Positions 34,769-47,365 of a DNA stretch of 64,000 nucleotides are shown here, in pieces; the first letter of the stretch is position 1, and every line of letters begins with the position of its first letter. The position numbers and the translations under genes were made by a program. This stretch comes from Circinella umbellata (lineage: Eukaryota > Mucoromycota > Mucoromycetes > Mucorales > Lichtheimiaceae): assembly GCA_025093555.1 (NCBI GenBank), contig JAIWNF010000034.1, forward strand, positions 124,001 through 188,000, read 5' to 3'. The notes under the pieces are model-generated. The model saw only the letters and a list, made by a program, of their open reading frames with translations. It did no database searches and was not told the DNA's origin.

Positions 34769-36425
34769 TTAGTTCAACGGCTTTTCGACGACAAAGAGAT
34801 ACATGGGTGTAAAGACACCCAGTTCGCCGCCAGCAACGAGCATCTCTGCCGCACTGTTCAAAAGTTGTGAAGTCTCCAAAACACCTGGTGGAACCATATT
34901 AAATTTGTTCAAGAAAGTCAATAAACTGTTTGTATAGAATCGGCCCCAAGGAGATCGAAGTACGCCACGAAGACCCTCAGGTTTCTTGAGTGTGTAGTAC
35001 CAAGGTACCGTGGCAGAATCCACTAAAGCAACATCCCCTTCTTCAATCACATTAAATCCTACCGACTTTGCTGCTGCCAAACATTCTTTTGTAGAGTATA
35101 ACTTGGAAATAGAGTTTCCTTCTTCAATACCGTGGATCACACGACGATGTGAAACATTATTTGGATCATACTTATCAGTTGTACACCATTCGTAACATGC
35201 AAATCTTCCTCCTGGCTTAAGTACACGATAAATTTCACCATAAACCATTTCTAATCGAGGAGCATGGACAGTTGCTTCCACTGAAAAGACACCATCAAAT
35301 GTTTCGTTTTCAATAGGCATCTTTGTAAAATCACCCTTGATAAAGTCGGTATAATCACTCAATCCATACTTTTGCGAGTATGCAACACACCGTTCAAGTT
35401 GATATGCATTGTTATTGATACCAGTAACATGTGCATAACCGGATGATTTTACAACCTCACGTAATGGTCCACCTATAAGTATTATAGATAATAGAGCAAT
35501 AATAATATATGAGATGAATGGGAAATTTGGCAAAAGAAAAAAATTAACTTACCAACACCACAGCCAACATCCTAAAGATGTGATCATTAAAAAAAGAAAG
35601 TTGACTCGAAATTAGCATTAGATTTTTTACATAGATACTACTGTTTTCTCCCCTACTTTCCCCTTTCCTGACTTTTTCTCCTCTTCCTTTTCCATGCAAT
35701 TAGATTACATATTATATACGTTACCAAAACTCGTTCCCCCTTCTTCAAACCAAGCTTTAAGGCAAGGAATGCTTCATGACGCTTAATATTTTCTTCAAAT
35801 GAGTCTCCTGAATAAAACATCAACAGATTAAAACAATCATATAAGTTAGATGACATACAAAATCCTTTTAGATTGTTTTTTCTTTACGTACCTTTGTACA
35901 GTCTTGCAAAATGAAAAGATTGGCCCCAACCTATTGTATAGTTTTATTTACACGTTAGTTTTGTTCCAATATTTGTTAATGTATCATAATTAAAAAAAAG
36001 GGGGAGAGAGTGTAAAGAGATAAATGATAAGTCTCTTTAACCTCCTCAAACACTCAATATGCCTTTTCTTTTTTTTTTTTTTTTTTTGCTCCCTCTTTTA
36101 TTCGTCAAGAATCCAATGTTTAAAGACTAATATTAAATAAAAAGCATTTACCATATTCATAAAAATCAGTGACAAGATCATAAAATGCGTTTGTCATATT
36201 TTGAGCTTGTTCTCGTCGACCATCAACAAAATTTTGATTATCTTCAAGTTCTGCTTCTTTCTTCATAGACCAGTTGCTATAATAACTTTCAGCAGCTTTC
36301 TTGTTTAACTTGGAATCCTTCTGAGTGACTTTTCTAAAGAATCCATTTTCTTCAAGATGAAGTTCGCCATGAAGTTGACGCATTAATTGAATTTCTTCGG
36401 TAGGAGTGTTCACAGAGATAGCCAT
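34769..36425 (-). CDS. ERG6: Sterol 24-C-methyltransferase (Erg6)
   Basis: Erg6 uses S-adenosylmethionine to methylate C-24 of zymosterol-type sterols in ergosterol synthesis, in the ER or on lipid droplets. The protein is about 375 residues, close to yeast Erg6 (383). Seen in order are YYSNWSMKKE..., [20 protein letters not shown], SAM motif I VLDVGCGVGGPLREV, GINNNAYQLERCVAYSQKYG, motif II-like DGVFSVEATVHAPRLEMVYG, and YRVLKPGGRFACYEWC. The core of SAM motif I is carried by a 19-nt exon (35553-35571). The C-terminus (FTPMYLFVVEKPLN) matches the family. No premature stop is present. Because Erg6 is near-universal in fungi, this gene supports the fungal origin. Confidence 0.97.
35553..35571 (-). 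other. 19-nt microexon encoding SAM motif I in ERG6
   Basis: Between a GAACGAGTTTTG|GTAACG donor and the exon starting GTGGACCATT, the minus strand holds TTTAG, then 19 nt beginning GATGTTGGCTG, then GTAAGTT. They translate as DVGCGV plus the first base of Gly, giving VLDVGCGVGGP in phase. Confidence 0.9.
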
Positions 36426-39400
36426 TGTATGTATATATATATATATAAGATAGCTTATAAAATATATTTTTTCTTGAGGAGAAGAGGGAGGAAGAAGCAA
36501 AAAAAGATAAAAGTATCAAACAGAAAAGAAAGAGAAGAAACAAGAGGGGATGAAGAAATAGAGAAAAGTAGTTATCTTTTTTTTTTTTTTTGGGTAAGAA
36601 TTTAACCCGGCTTTTTTTTCGCTTTAAACTTGCAAGGGAAAAAAAACACTTGTCGAGGATCGGGCCAAAAATAATATTATCTCGAGGACAATGCATTTAA
36701 CCCCCCTTATTTTTTATGGCACAAAACAATACAAAATAAACAATGATGCCTTTATCTTGATAATTTTTTAATCATATTTTTTTTAACAATCCCATCCCAT
36801 GTATATATAAATATTAAGATATTCAACTATATTATTATTATTAATGTTGCTATCAAATTTGTTAGATCAAAAATTTATCAGATTAGTGCATTTCACTAAA
36901 CCAGTTTCCGCCTGGACTTGTTTCTTAAACTTGCTGCTATATAATATTAGAATAAAATCATTACAAACAATATACCCATTCCGCTCCTCGGCAGAAACTA
37001 CGCCGCTTATTTACTATTATTATTACATCACAAAAGATCATCTATGGTTGATATGGTTAAATACCATTCACTTTTATCCGTAAAGAAAATACCTTTTCTT
37101 ATCCAACCTTCGCTTTCCTGTTATTTTTTTTTCCTTTTCCCATACCTCGGCTATTCCAGCAGCATCGTGTAGATATATTGTAACTTCTTATTGTATAAAA
37201 ATTCCCAAACTTACATCATGTGGTGTAAAGAAAGGCGTTATTACGTTATAGGATGAGTACGCGTCTTCATTAACATCACACTAAAAAGGCGAAATAGGGT
37301 TGTACAATATGTCGTAGCCTTGGTTTTTTTTTTCTCTTACGTGGGCTCCCTGAAAACTGCAAATGTTTACTAATACGGTAATGTTTCACTGACCCTTTCT
37401 TTGCACTCAATAAAATATGGGTAAAAGAATAAGTTACTCATAAAACATAGATATGTTCGCTTTAATACTAACCTTAACGTTCCTTGTTTTTTTTGGGTTA
37501 TGGGAATATAATATATTTATAAACCCCAAAATGAAAAATACAGGGAATATTTATTTCGTAAAAAAAAATATCATTTAGATTGCGGTTGCCAGACGGTTTC
37601 TTCTGATAAGTGTTTATTTATAGCATGCTTTTTGTTGTTATGGCGTTATATACATGTTCTTAGCTTTTGGGTTGTCGATCCCTTTTTGTGTCGAAAAAGT
37701 CATGCTTCGGAAAACGGGTAAATTAAGTCGCTTCTCTAATTATTTGAAACCCTTTAGTTTTTTCAATACTGTTTGTTTAGTAGGAGACACTACGTATGCA
37801 AAAATTGGGGAGCAATAAAATGATAGTACTGTAATAATGTTAATAGTTACATGTGCATATAAAATAAGTTTTATGTCAGAATAAGTTCTATAAAAGTATA
37901 TTCGTTCCTGTAAGTAAATATAATGCAAATAAAATAAAATAAAACATTGAGGTCTTAGCTCCCCACGTGTGCCGAAAAAAAAACCCACTAACTTCTTCGG
38001 GGTGTCAATACATCATTTCAGTTAAAAGGAAACTATTTACCCATTTCAGGTCAATCTCCTAAACAACCGGAATAAGTGTTCCGCAGTTCCTGGCTTCCCA
38101 ATTTGAGGATAATTACTTGAAAAAGCGATAATTACTTGTTAGGTAGTAAGGGAAAACAATCTTACATGAATAACGGCTTCATCATAATAAAAAATAATAT
38201 TCTATTGTTATAAAGAGTATATTAGTTGTCATTTTCTTTGAAAATATATGCATATACATATGAAACAGCGCGTAACGTTTGGGTGATGGATGAAAAAAAA
38301 AGGCAAAACTAAGAATGACAAATAGGAAGAAATAGATGCCGAGAAACAAAATGAAGTTAATTTTTCAGTTAGAAGTTTATCCTATATTGGCTTACTACAT
38401 TTCAAAACATCTGCTTCTTCTATATTACCGGTAGCCGATTAAAAAATGAAGACCGAGGGGGGAGACAATTGGGAATTGAGATACTACTCTACATTATCAA
38501 AATACTAGTGTCGAAACCCAATGACTCGAAAGAAAATTGTCAGTATACCTTTTTTTATATGCGATTCAAATGTGAGTGTAATTAGATATATAGACATAGT
38601 TACTCATGTTCCGGCTGTATGGTAGATTATTCTCGTTTTAAGTAATAAAAATAGTAGTTGGTAGTAATAATTATAAAAGTGTTTTACTCATCTGTGTTAA
38701 ATCGTCTACGTAATATAACCATCGTTTTTTTTTTCAGTTGAATAAAACAATTATATATATATATATATATATCTTTACTTTTCCAATTTAAATGTAGCTG
38801 TGATTGAGCGTTGTGTTTTACTAAATAGTATTAAACAATTCTTTTCCTCCGCCAGAATAAATAAATACAAGAATATTATTATCGTCATTATATTAATATC
38901 ATTTTATCTTCTTTTATTTGAATAGTGCCAAAAAAAAAAGGAAGAAAGACTTACTGGGAAAGGGAAGTTGATGATAGTCATTATACCATGACAGTAGTTA
39001 TGATACATTATGCTTATAATTTTCGGTTTTTTTTAATCTCCAGAAATTTTGCTCACGGTGCGCATAAAATGGTTTTTTTTTGTGTTATCTAGATTATCAA
39101 GAGACAAAGCAGCTACCTGTCAATAATAAGATGACAAACAGCCGTATCCATCCTCTTAACAAAAAAAAAGAAAACCGAAAAGTTTTTATGTTTATAAAAG
39201 AAGAAAAGATGAAGAAGAAGAAGAAGAATAAAAACGAATAAAAAGAAAACTCAGGAATTCTTGGCATTGATTACTTTCCACTAACAATTAACTTGAGACT
39301 AGCTATGGAGGGAAAGGTATTTCCGCGTTTTTTTTATATAGAAAATGAGGTAATTACCTACCATAACAGTATTTAGTAAATATCTGTCATACTCAGTTGA

Positions 39401-39557
39401 TTTTAAATCAATGTAAATAGCAACAGACCATTTTTACCACTTAATAATTCGAAAAGATATTATATTATAAAATTAACATTTATTATAAAATAAAGATCTA
39501 GCAACAGTTAAATAAAATACTGCAGTGATGATATATTGATATATTTCCCTTCTTTCA
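36426..39557. other. 3.1-kb gene-free stretch between ERG6 and carboxypeptidase Y
   Basis: This is the 5' side of ERG6 and the 3' side of the next gene, so only one promoter is needed, yet the gap is 3.1 kb. A plus-strand frame at 36844-37083 starts with ATG but has no known motif, and its neighbouring intron signals are weak. AT dinucleotide runs occur at 38752-38771. I could not find coding remnants, terminal repeats or an RNA gene. Part of it may be sterol-responsive promoter or an unrecognised non-coding transcript. Confidence 0.4.
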
Positions 39558-41573
39558 TTACAGACCGTCATGAATCCATCCATTGAAGAACTGAAGTGAG
39601 TTAGCTGGTTGATCTTGAGGCACCATATGACCAGCTCCATAAACTCGAAGAAAAGCGAATTCTCCGCCAGAAGACTTGCGAAGTTCACCCACTTCACCCC
39701 ATTTCACATCTTCAGCTTTCCTCCAAGCATCTTTACCACTCCACTCTAATGCCAAAGTCCATGCCTTGTTACCCAACCAATTACAAATAAAATCGGCATC
39801 ACCAGCATAAATCAAAATATTGATACCCTCTTGGTCTAAAAGTTCTGGGATATGATTCACATAAGGCCGCATCCAATCACCTGCTCTTTGAAACATGCCG
39901 TTGACTTCTGAATTACAATTCATATACGAATTTACTTGATTGCCACTCGTTCCAACAGCATGTCTAACATCAGGACGGTTCAAATAGGTTTGCAGCAATC
40001 CGAGTTTATCGTCACACAATGTTTCATCAATCACAGGACAGCTTTTTCTAATATCATATGGATTACGACCGCTATGTTCATAAAAAGGTCCTAAAAAGGC
40101 ATTGTTGCACATAGAAGACGCAGGAATACAGTTTTCTGGTGTTGAATCTTTATAGCACTGTTGAATAAGTTTCTGACATTCAGGAAGAGCGCGTACCATC
40201 TGATCACATGTGGATTGTTTCAGGACGGGCTCGTATGTATTGTTACAAGCCATGTCGGCATAAGAATCATATTGGACATAGGGATCCGTTAATCCGTTAC
40301 CAATAAGTAGGGTCTTGAGATTAATTTGTGCTGCGTTTTTGGATGCTTGTTTGTTACCCTTTGTCACTTCTGCACCAATAGCTGGGATATAATGTCCGGC
40401 ATCTGTCAAGAAAAAATATTTTTGATATTTAATATAAGTAATGGCAATAATAACCATGGTGAGCAATTATATAATAGAAATAGTGAAAAATTATGGTACT
40501 ATTTTTAAAACTAACAAGATTCACCAGCGACATGAAAATCTAATTGACTGTAATCTATGTTTAGAAAGTAAATAATTAGAAATCTTTTCCAAATAATGCT
40601 GTCTTCTTTTTCTTTTATTTATATACTAATTTACCTGGGAAGCGTTTGAAAAAAAGTTGTAAAAATGCATAAACATCTTTTGCTGCTGATGGTGTATCAC
40701 TAACATCACCAGATCCATAAGAATATCCAACATTGATTGGCTTTTTATTATTCAGAATGCATAAATAGTTAGTTAGTAAGAACAATGCGAGGTTGTTGTG
40801 TTTCCTTTTAATCAAAACTGTGAAAGAAAAAAAATGCTTTTTTTTTTACCTGATCTAAGAATATAATGCTAGCATTGTTATTCCAAGAATATGGATTATT
40901 AACGGTTCCATTTCCATATTGATTTAGCTGACAAGGTCTAATATCCAAACGAAAAATATATCATGTTAAGATTATTCTTTTTTCTTCTGTTGTCAAATAG
41001 GATATATATGAAGACAAAAGAACGGGCAGAACAAAAAGTAAAAGGATGAAATACCCAAGTTCCATGAAAAGTCCTGTCAATGATGAGCAGCCCGGACCAC
41101 CGTTAAGCCATAATACAAGAGGATCGGTCGCAGGATTATTTCGAGACTCAAAAAACCAAAAAAAGAAATGCTTATCTTCATCTACAGAATCAAGGTATCC
41201 ACTATACTATTTTTTTTTATTGAGATGTCAGAAGAGGGGGAAAAAAACGAATAAATGCTTAGATGTTCATTTACATATTTTTTTTCAGTATATTTTTATA
41301 GATAGCTCTGTATAAATATTTTACCTGTTTTACATTTGGGTCACAAATTTCTGCATCAGGTTCTGTAAGTCGTATCAAATATTCAGGAAAAGAAGAATGA
41401 GAAACCGACAAAAACGATTTAGGTTTAAATTCTTGTGTATTGGAGGTATTGGGTCGATCAACAAGATACTCTGCTTGACAAAAATGAGAAATAACAGATA
41501 ATATATATGTGAATGTTAGATAATAAATTGCTGCTGTCGTTGGCAACGAAAATCTGTTGCTTGTCAACATCAT
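39558..41573 (-). CDS. Serine carboxypeptidase, carboxypeptidase Y type (S10 family)
   Basis: A vacuolar or secreted serine carboxypeptidase. [20 protein letters not shown] starts a hydrophobic signal segment. After exon 1 comes [20 protein letters not shown], matching the yeast CPY 'YTGYLD...FFWFFESR' region, then the oxyanion motif [19 protein letters not shown], and the Ser nucleophile motif [15 protein letters not shown]. That Ser motif is split by an intron after GES-T. The catalytic Asp is in [14 protein letters not shown] and the His in [13 protein letters not shown]. The Cys-rich region ([20 protein letters not shown]) is the usual disulfide-bonded insert. About five exons span 2 kb. 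The catalytic triad is intact. A vacuolar role by analogy with yeast CPY is likely but not shown. Confidence 0.95.
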
Positions 41574-42282
41574 GAGTAAGAAAGTAAAGAAGAAAGGCAA
41601 AAAAAAAATTAAATGAAAAGAAAATTGTACTTTTATTTATTTATTTACTATTTGGCATTCTGCTTACAATAAATAACTATAATTAGATGTTATTGTTGTC
41701 AATTTGAAAAATACGATATATATATTAGTAATAACGTAAATTATGAGGATCATTGTCCTTCTTTTCAATCTCTCTTCTCGACAAACAACCCAATTAAAAT
41801 TACATCTGATAAACAAATAAGACCGGAACTAGCAAAAAAAATTGTTCTTCCTTTGTCATACATTTCTTTGTAATGTGCATATCGTACTGAAAAAACTTGT
41901 AAGGATGTTATGATTTTTTGGTTACTCAAAACGTATATATATCAGTTTCTTGGTTTTCAAGAGACAACAAGTGGAATGCTATCGAATAGTAGCAACAATA
42001 AGATTGTCATGACAATTTCTTGTTCAGGACAATATAAGTGTTATAAATATTTGAGTTTTTTCCAAATAGGATCGTAGTTTATTATCAATTAAAAACAGAG
42101 CTGTTATTTATGTAACAAACAAAATGAATTAAATCTGTTGATTAATGATAACTTTTTTTTTTCAAAGTGGCCCAAAAAAAAAAAATGCAAAACCCTAACT
42201 GAACCTAAATTTGATTTCGTGCTACTCCAGGTACCTGTTTCAACTTCTCCTTCCGTTTTTTTTTTGTCACTATTAAAACATC
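41574..42282. promoter_or_regulatory. Divergent promoter region of the carboxypeptidase and BET3
   Basis: About 0.7 kb between the start codons of the carboxypeptidase and the Bet3 subunit. The BET3 side ends in a T-rich tract and CAAACATC-like sequence directly before the ATG at 42283. No specific factor site was assigned. Confidence 0.5.
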
Positions 42283-43061
42283 ATGGCAACTGCACCATCA
42301 GCAAAACAATTTAAGGCATTAGGAGAAGAAGTTTGGAAATCTAAAGTCGAGAAAATTGTAAGTTATTAGTAATTGCTTTTATTACAATCTTCCCCAGCCC
42401 CTTCATCCTAGAATACGGGGAAACAAAAAAGAAAGCTTATATGGTTTTATCATTGTACTGTAGAATGCTGAACTTTTCACACTGACTTATGGTTCACTGG
42501 TTGTACAACTCGTTAAAGATTATGAAGATTATAGTGAAGTAAATAAACAACTCGAACAAATGTACGTATATATATAAATACACAATGTAGTATTCGTCTT
42601 TCTTTTTTGTTGTTGTTCTGTGTGTATACAAGCATTGACATTTCTACTATAGGGGATATAACATTGGTCAACGTTTAATTGAAGACTTTTTGGCACGATC
42701 GGGTATCGGACGATGTGTTGAATTTCGCGATACAGCAGAAGCAGTAAGCAAGATTGGATTCAAAATGTTTCTCAACATTGCACCTAACGTAGCAAACTGG
42801 TCTTCAGATATGAAAGAGTTCTCACTTATATTTGATGAAAACCCATTAACCGAGTTTGTCGAATTACCCGAAGATGCTTTGGAAGGAGGATTATGGTATT
42901 CCAATATTTACTGTGGTGTATTACGTGGTGCTTTGGAAATGGTACAAATGCAAGTAGAAACTACATTTGTAAGTGATGTACTTCGTGGTGATGACGCGAC
43001 AGAAATTCGTGTCAAGCTTATCCGTTACTTGGAAGAAGAAGTTCCTGCTGGCGAAGATTAA
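42283..43061 (+). CDS. BET3: TRAPP complex core subunit Bet3 (TRAPPC3)
   Basis: Three exons encode about 190 residues. [20 protein letters not shown] is followed by [40 protein letters not shown] with the palmitoylated-type Cys (GRCVEF), and [13 protein letters not shown]. The end reads [20 protein letters not shown], then [20 protein letters not shown]. These are the defining features of Bet3/TRAPPC3, the central core subunit of the TRAPP Rab-GEF complexes at the Golgi and in autophagy. The Cys that carries palmitate in human TRAPPC3 (Cys68) is conserved. Start at ATG 42283, with exon 1 ending VEKI. Nothing unusual is seen. Confidence 0.97.
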
Positions 43062-44244
43062 AATCGATTAATGAATGAATGATTCGTTTTGTATTTGTGG
43101 TTTTTTATTTTGTTTACTATAAAAAAAAGAAGAAAAACAAATAGTTGATAGTGGGAGGAAAAGGACTAATTATGAAATGAATGAATGGAGGAATGAAGGG
43201 GAAATGTATGGAAAGTTATTATTATATACTACGTATGTATCTGAATGAAAGGATCGTATATTATATTTTTGCTACTGTTATTATTGCTATCAATGTGATA
43301 AATTCTTCAATTTTGTATGCTTAAATGTACAATGTTTTTATGTATCTATAATTGAAAGGAAGAGTCGTTTTCGGTTGCTATGATAGCTATGTGTTGTGTG
43401 GTACCCAGAAGTTTTCTAAAAAAAAAAAGCACGGGTTAATTTCATGAAGAATAATGTACCCAAGTACTCTTATTATTGGAAACAAAATAATACGTAATAA
43501 GAAAGGTCTTGGCTTTTTACCCAATAGTGTAAAAGTACAAGTGCTCGTGATAGAAAATGAATATTAAACAAGTGATAAATTTGACGACGTTTTCAAAAGT
43601 CATTGATCTTAAATGTTCATGAACATACAACTACGTACTAATTGAATACTTGAATAAAAGCTATACAGAAAAAATATACGTATGGCAGTATATTTTGCTT
43701 TCAGTATAACTTATCAAGGAAAAAATAATAGCAATAAGAAATAAAACCTCAAAAGTATTAACTATTACGTTACAAGAGTTACAGTTATCCTTTTTAATAA
43801 CATAGTAATAACGATTAATGTATTAATCAAAGCAATGGAAGATATAATGGATTATTATTGCGTCTCATTAATATAAAACTTATGTCATTTTTTCCTAATA
43901 CTACACTGCTAGAACATTTTCTTCATTTTTCCAGCTCGATGCTTGAATAGATATAAACAGCTATAGGTGAACACATAATATATAAATGCTATTTTTACAC
44001 GCATTATTTTATATATTATTACAAGTTTCTATCCACACATTATATATAACCATATTCGTATCTCTTTCTCTCAAATTCCTATTTTTTTTCATCGTTCCAA
44101 TACTTTATTTGAATTCGTATTAGATTTGTTACTGGAAGAAAAGTCGACACTTGTCGATGCATAAAACAGAAATATATTTCTGGTTTGATTGAATCACGTG
44201 TCAACGGGGTTTTTTTTTGGAAACGACTAGAGGGATTATATAAG
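43062..44244. other. 1.2-kb convergent intergenic region, BET3 to PLK
   Basis: Both flanking genes end here (BET3 stop 43061, Polo-like kinase stop 44245), so no promoter is needed. The sequence is AT-rich and contains no supported gene. It may hold 3' UTRs or a non-coding RNA; nothing decides this. Confidence 0.5.
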
Positions 44245-47200
44245 TTACTCTTTCAACCGATTTTCTTCATACATTCTATTACGTTCAAGAATCTGTTCAT
44301 CTAATGTATCTCGAACAAATACTATCGCCTGCTTAAGTGATTCGTCTTTTGACATTACGGCATCTTCTATTTTATATACATTCAGGTGTCGATCTTCTCC
44401 TATGTATACAATTCGTGTGGCACATTGAAGAAGGATCAACTTGGTATGATTAAAGAAATTAAACTATTGGTCGAGAATTGTAATACAGATTTAGTCAAAT
44501 TAATATTATTATTGTATTTCTTTTTACCACTATATTACCTGTACAACTCCATTAGTAAATCGAAAAATGGCTGCACGTGAAGAGATAATGTATCTGCTTA
44601 AATAAATCCAACGATCTGTGATAGTAATAGGTGCAGGCATATTTTCAGCAGGTGGTGCAAGCTTTGTATCCATGTGTTCCTTGAATTTAAGTAAAAGGGA
44701 AAGCTTTTTTTGATGCTCATCAGTAAGTTCACTTTTATCATATTCTTGCTTCACCATGGGTGTTTTTTCATGGTCAATATAGTAATAAATTCTATATAAG
44801 TTATATATGATGTTACATTTTTTAGTCATATATATATACATGCATCAATTAATAAAAGGCCTGCCGGGTATATATAAGCTCTATGATTGAATAAACACAA
44901 TGCTTACTCATTATCTTTTGTTAAAAGAGTGGTTGAATCTGTAAAAAATACACCTCGTGTATTATCTGTCAGACTATAAAAGAGACCATATTTTTTTGTG
45001 AAATTCACCCATTTATCCATAAATATATCAGATGGAGTCCAATCCATATCTTGAATAGGTTGACCAGTAATATTGCTAATTTCTTTGGCTTTAGCTTCTT
45101 CCAAAGATTCAGTTAATACTCGTACCATGGTTTCCAAGATAGATACTTTGGATTTTTCACGCGTTTTGAGTGGAGAAGGCGGAGGTGTTGCCACACGAGT
45201 GTCGTTTTTTGATATTGGTTCTATATTCTCGATATCTCGGCGTTTTCGTGGTTCATTTTCTACTGCAACTGATCTATCGTAATAACAATGGTATCAATGA
45301 GTAAGAAAGGAGAAGTTTTATAGTTTTATATTTCGTTCTTTTCTTTATTTTTATCCTTACCGTTTCATTGGAGATTCAGATGCGCTTTTGTCTTTATAAA
45401 CAGGTCGACCAGGAAATAATACTCGCGAATCAGGAATAACCTCTATTATAGAAAAAAATTACATACAAAACTGTCAATATAACTGCTGCTATATACCATA
45501 TTCATTATTAGTATTGTACCTACCTTCCATAATTTTTAATTCGCCAAGTGGTCTACGATCAACGTAGCTTCTGTTGGCATCGATAGCGTCTCGTAAAGCT
45601 TCTCCGGCTCTACCAGGAGATCTCATGATATTAGTAGGTGGTGATGTAGTATATAATTCTTCATCTGATGGTATACGATGTAATGCTGTAACGGGAATTT
45701 TGGACGGTAAGAATCCTCTCTGGAAAAAGTCATGACTGAGAACTTCAGGTACAGATAGCCTTTGTGCTACATCAAAAATACAAATATCAAATTAATCTTA
45801 TGGTGATTCCATTCTCTCTTCCTAAATTCATGTCACTAAACTGGTCGCAGTATATATATATATACGTACAGGGTTCATTAACTAAAAGCTTTGTTATTAA
45901 ATCCTTTGCATTATCGCCTAAATGTGCAGGAAGTCTGTAAGATGGTTTTTCTTCGTTTGCCCTTATTCTCCTATACATACAAATAGCTGTTAGATAAATG
46001 ATGATCGCATAATAAATTTTGAGTGATCTTCGTACGTACTTGTATATATATTTGACCTCACTTTGTTGGAAAGGATGTTTGCCAACAAGTAAAGTATACC
46101 TATATTGAAAAATAGAATATATATTAATTAATATATAACTATAACATTTCTTTTTTGGTGATATAAAATACGAAAAAATACATACATTAAAACACCAATA
46201 GACCACATGTCAACTTTATAATCATGTCCAGTCTTTTCGAATAAAATTTCCGGAGCAATATAATTTGGTGTACCACAGATTGTCCTTTTTTTAAAAAAAA
46301 AAAATGAAACAACAGAAGCGTGAGTATCAATAAACCGGATTTTACATACAGCATATATATTACGAGTATATCTTTTTACTTTTTCCGGTCGTTTCGATCC
46401 ACCAATAGAGCAGCCAGCCCAAAGTCACCCATCTTTACGTTCATGTTTTTATCCAGAAAAGTATTACTGAGTTTAATATCTCGATGAATCACACGGTTGT
46501 CATGCATATAACGACAGGCATCCAAGACTTGAATGAGATAAAATCGTACTTCTGGTTCAGTAAGTTTGCTACGATTCCGAAGCATCTCAACAAGTGTCTA
46601 TTATGTATATAAAACAAAAGTAAACTATTAATTTTTTATTCACATATATATGTAATCGAGATGATGCTCGTGATGTGACGGCAACATACCCCATTTTCGC
46701 ATAATTCTAAGATTAGATAAACGTTCCTTGGATCTTCAAAGCAGTTAATAAAACGAACAATAGAGCGATGGTTCATACTTCGATGAATGCTGATTTCGGC
46801 AAACAGTTTAGTACGATTTTTTTCGTCTAGAATAGTCGATTTAGAAATTACTTTAGCAGCATAGAAACGACCATTTGGACATATGACCTTATAACATCTT
46901 GCGAAACCTCCCTATACAACCATAGAAACAGTTAAATATGAACTACAGTAATTAATATCCGTTGGCTTTCATTGTTATTATTGTAAACAATGAAAAAAGC
47001 GTATATACCTCACCCAAGAATCTTTGTTTGGTATATGATTGTGTATTATTTTTATCTTTCATAATTCCAGGTACACCACTACCAAGAGCGTGCATTCCTC
47101 GATTATAGGTACGTTTGAGACCTTGAGGTCCATTGGTCCGTTTAAATGGATTGGTTGGTGCTGTCAATTGCCTATTTGCCTTCAATGGTTGTCGTTCTTG

Positions 47201-47365
47201 AGAAAGAGGACGTCTTAAATCATCGGGTATAGCCACTTGAAGATCGCCCAGTTTATTTTCTGTTGCGATTGGATTTCGTATTCGTGCTGTTGCTGTTGAT
47301 TTTCGATTATTATTCTCGTTTTGACGTGCTGTTGAATACCGATTTGCATTTGACTGGGTATACAT
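44245..47365 (-). CDS. Polo-like kinase
   Basis: A Polo-like kinase (Cdc5/Plk1 type). A basic N-terminal extension of about 120 residues precedes the kinase: [14 protein letters not shown] (the PLK-type glycine loop), [38 protein letters not shown] split at the activation-loop start, and [16 protein letters not shown] with the activating Thr equivalent to human Thr210. The polo-box domain follows. Box 1 has [18 protein letters not shown] with the conserved Trp (human Trp414). Box 2 has [15 protein letters not shown] with the His-Lys pincer equivalent to human His538/Lys540. That last exon begins after a TTCTCGACCAATAG acceptor. So the kinase and the phosphopeptide-binding PBD both appear intact. 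It should control mitotic entry and cytokinesis. Several exons are only a few dozen nucleotides. Confidence 0.95.

Noticed and set aside
36844..37083. ATG-initiated frame in the ERG6-carboxypeptidase gap
   Set aside because: Low complexity in part (YYYYY), no recognisable domain, and no upstream promoter or splice support.
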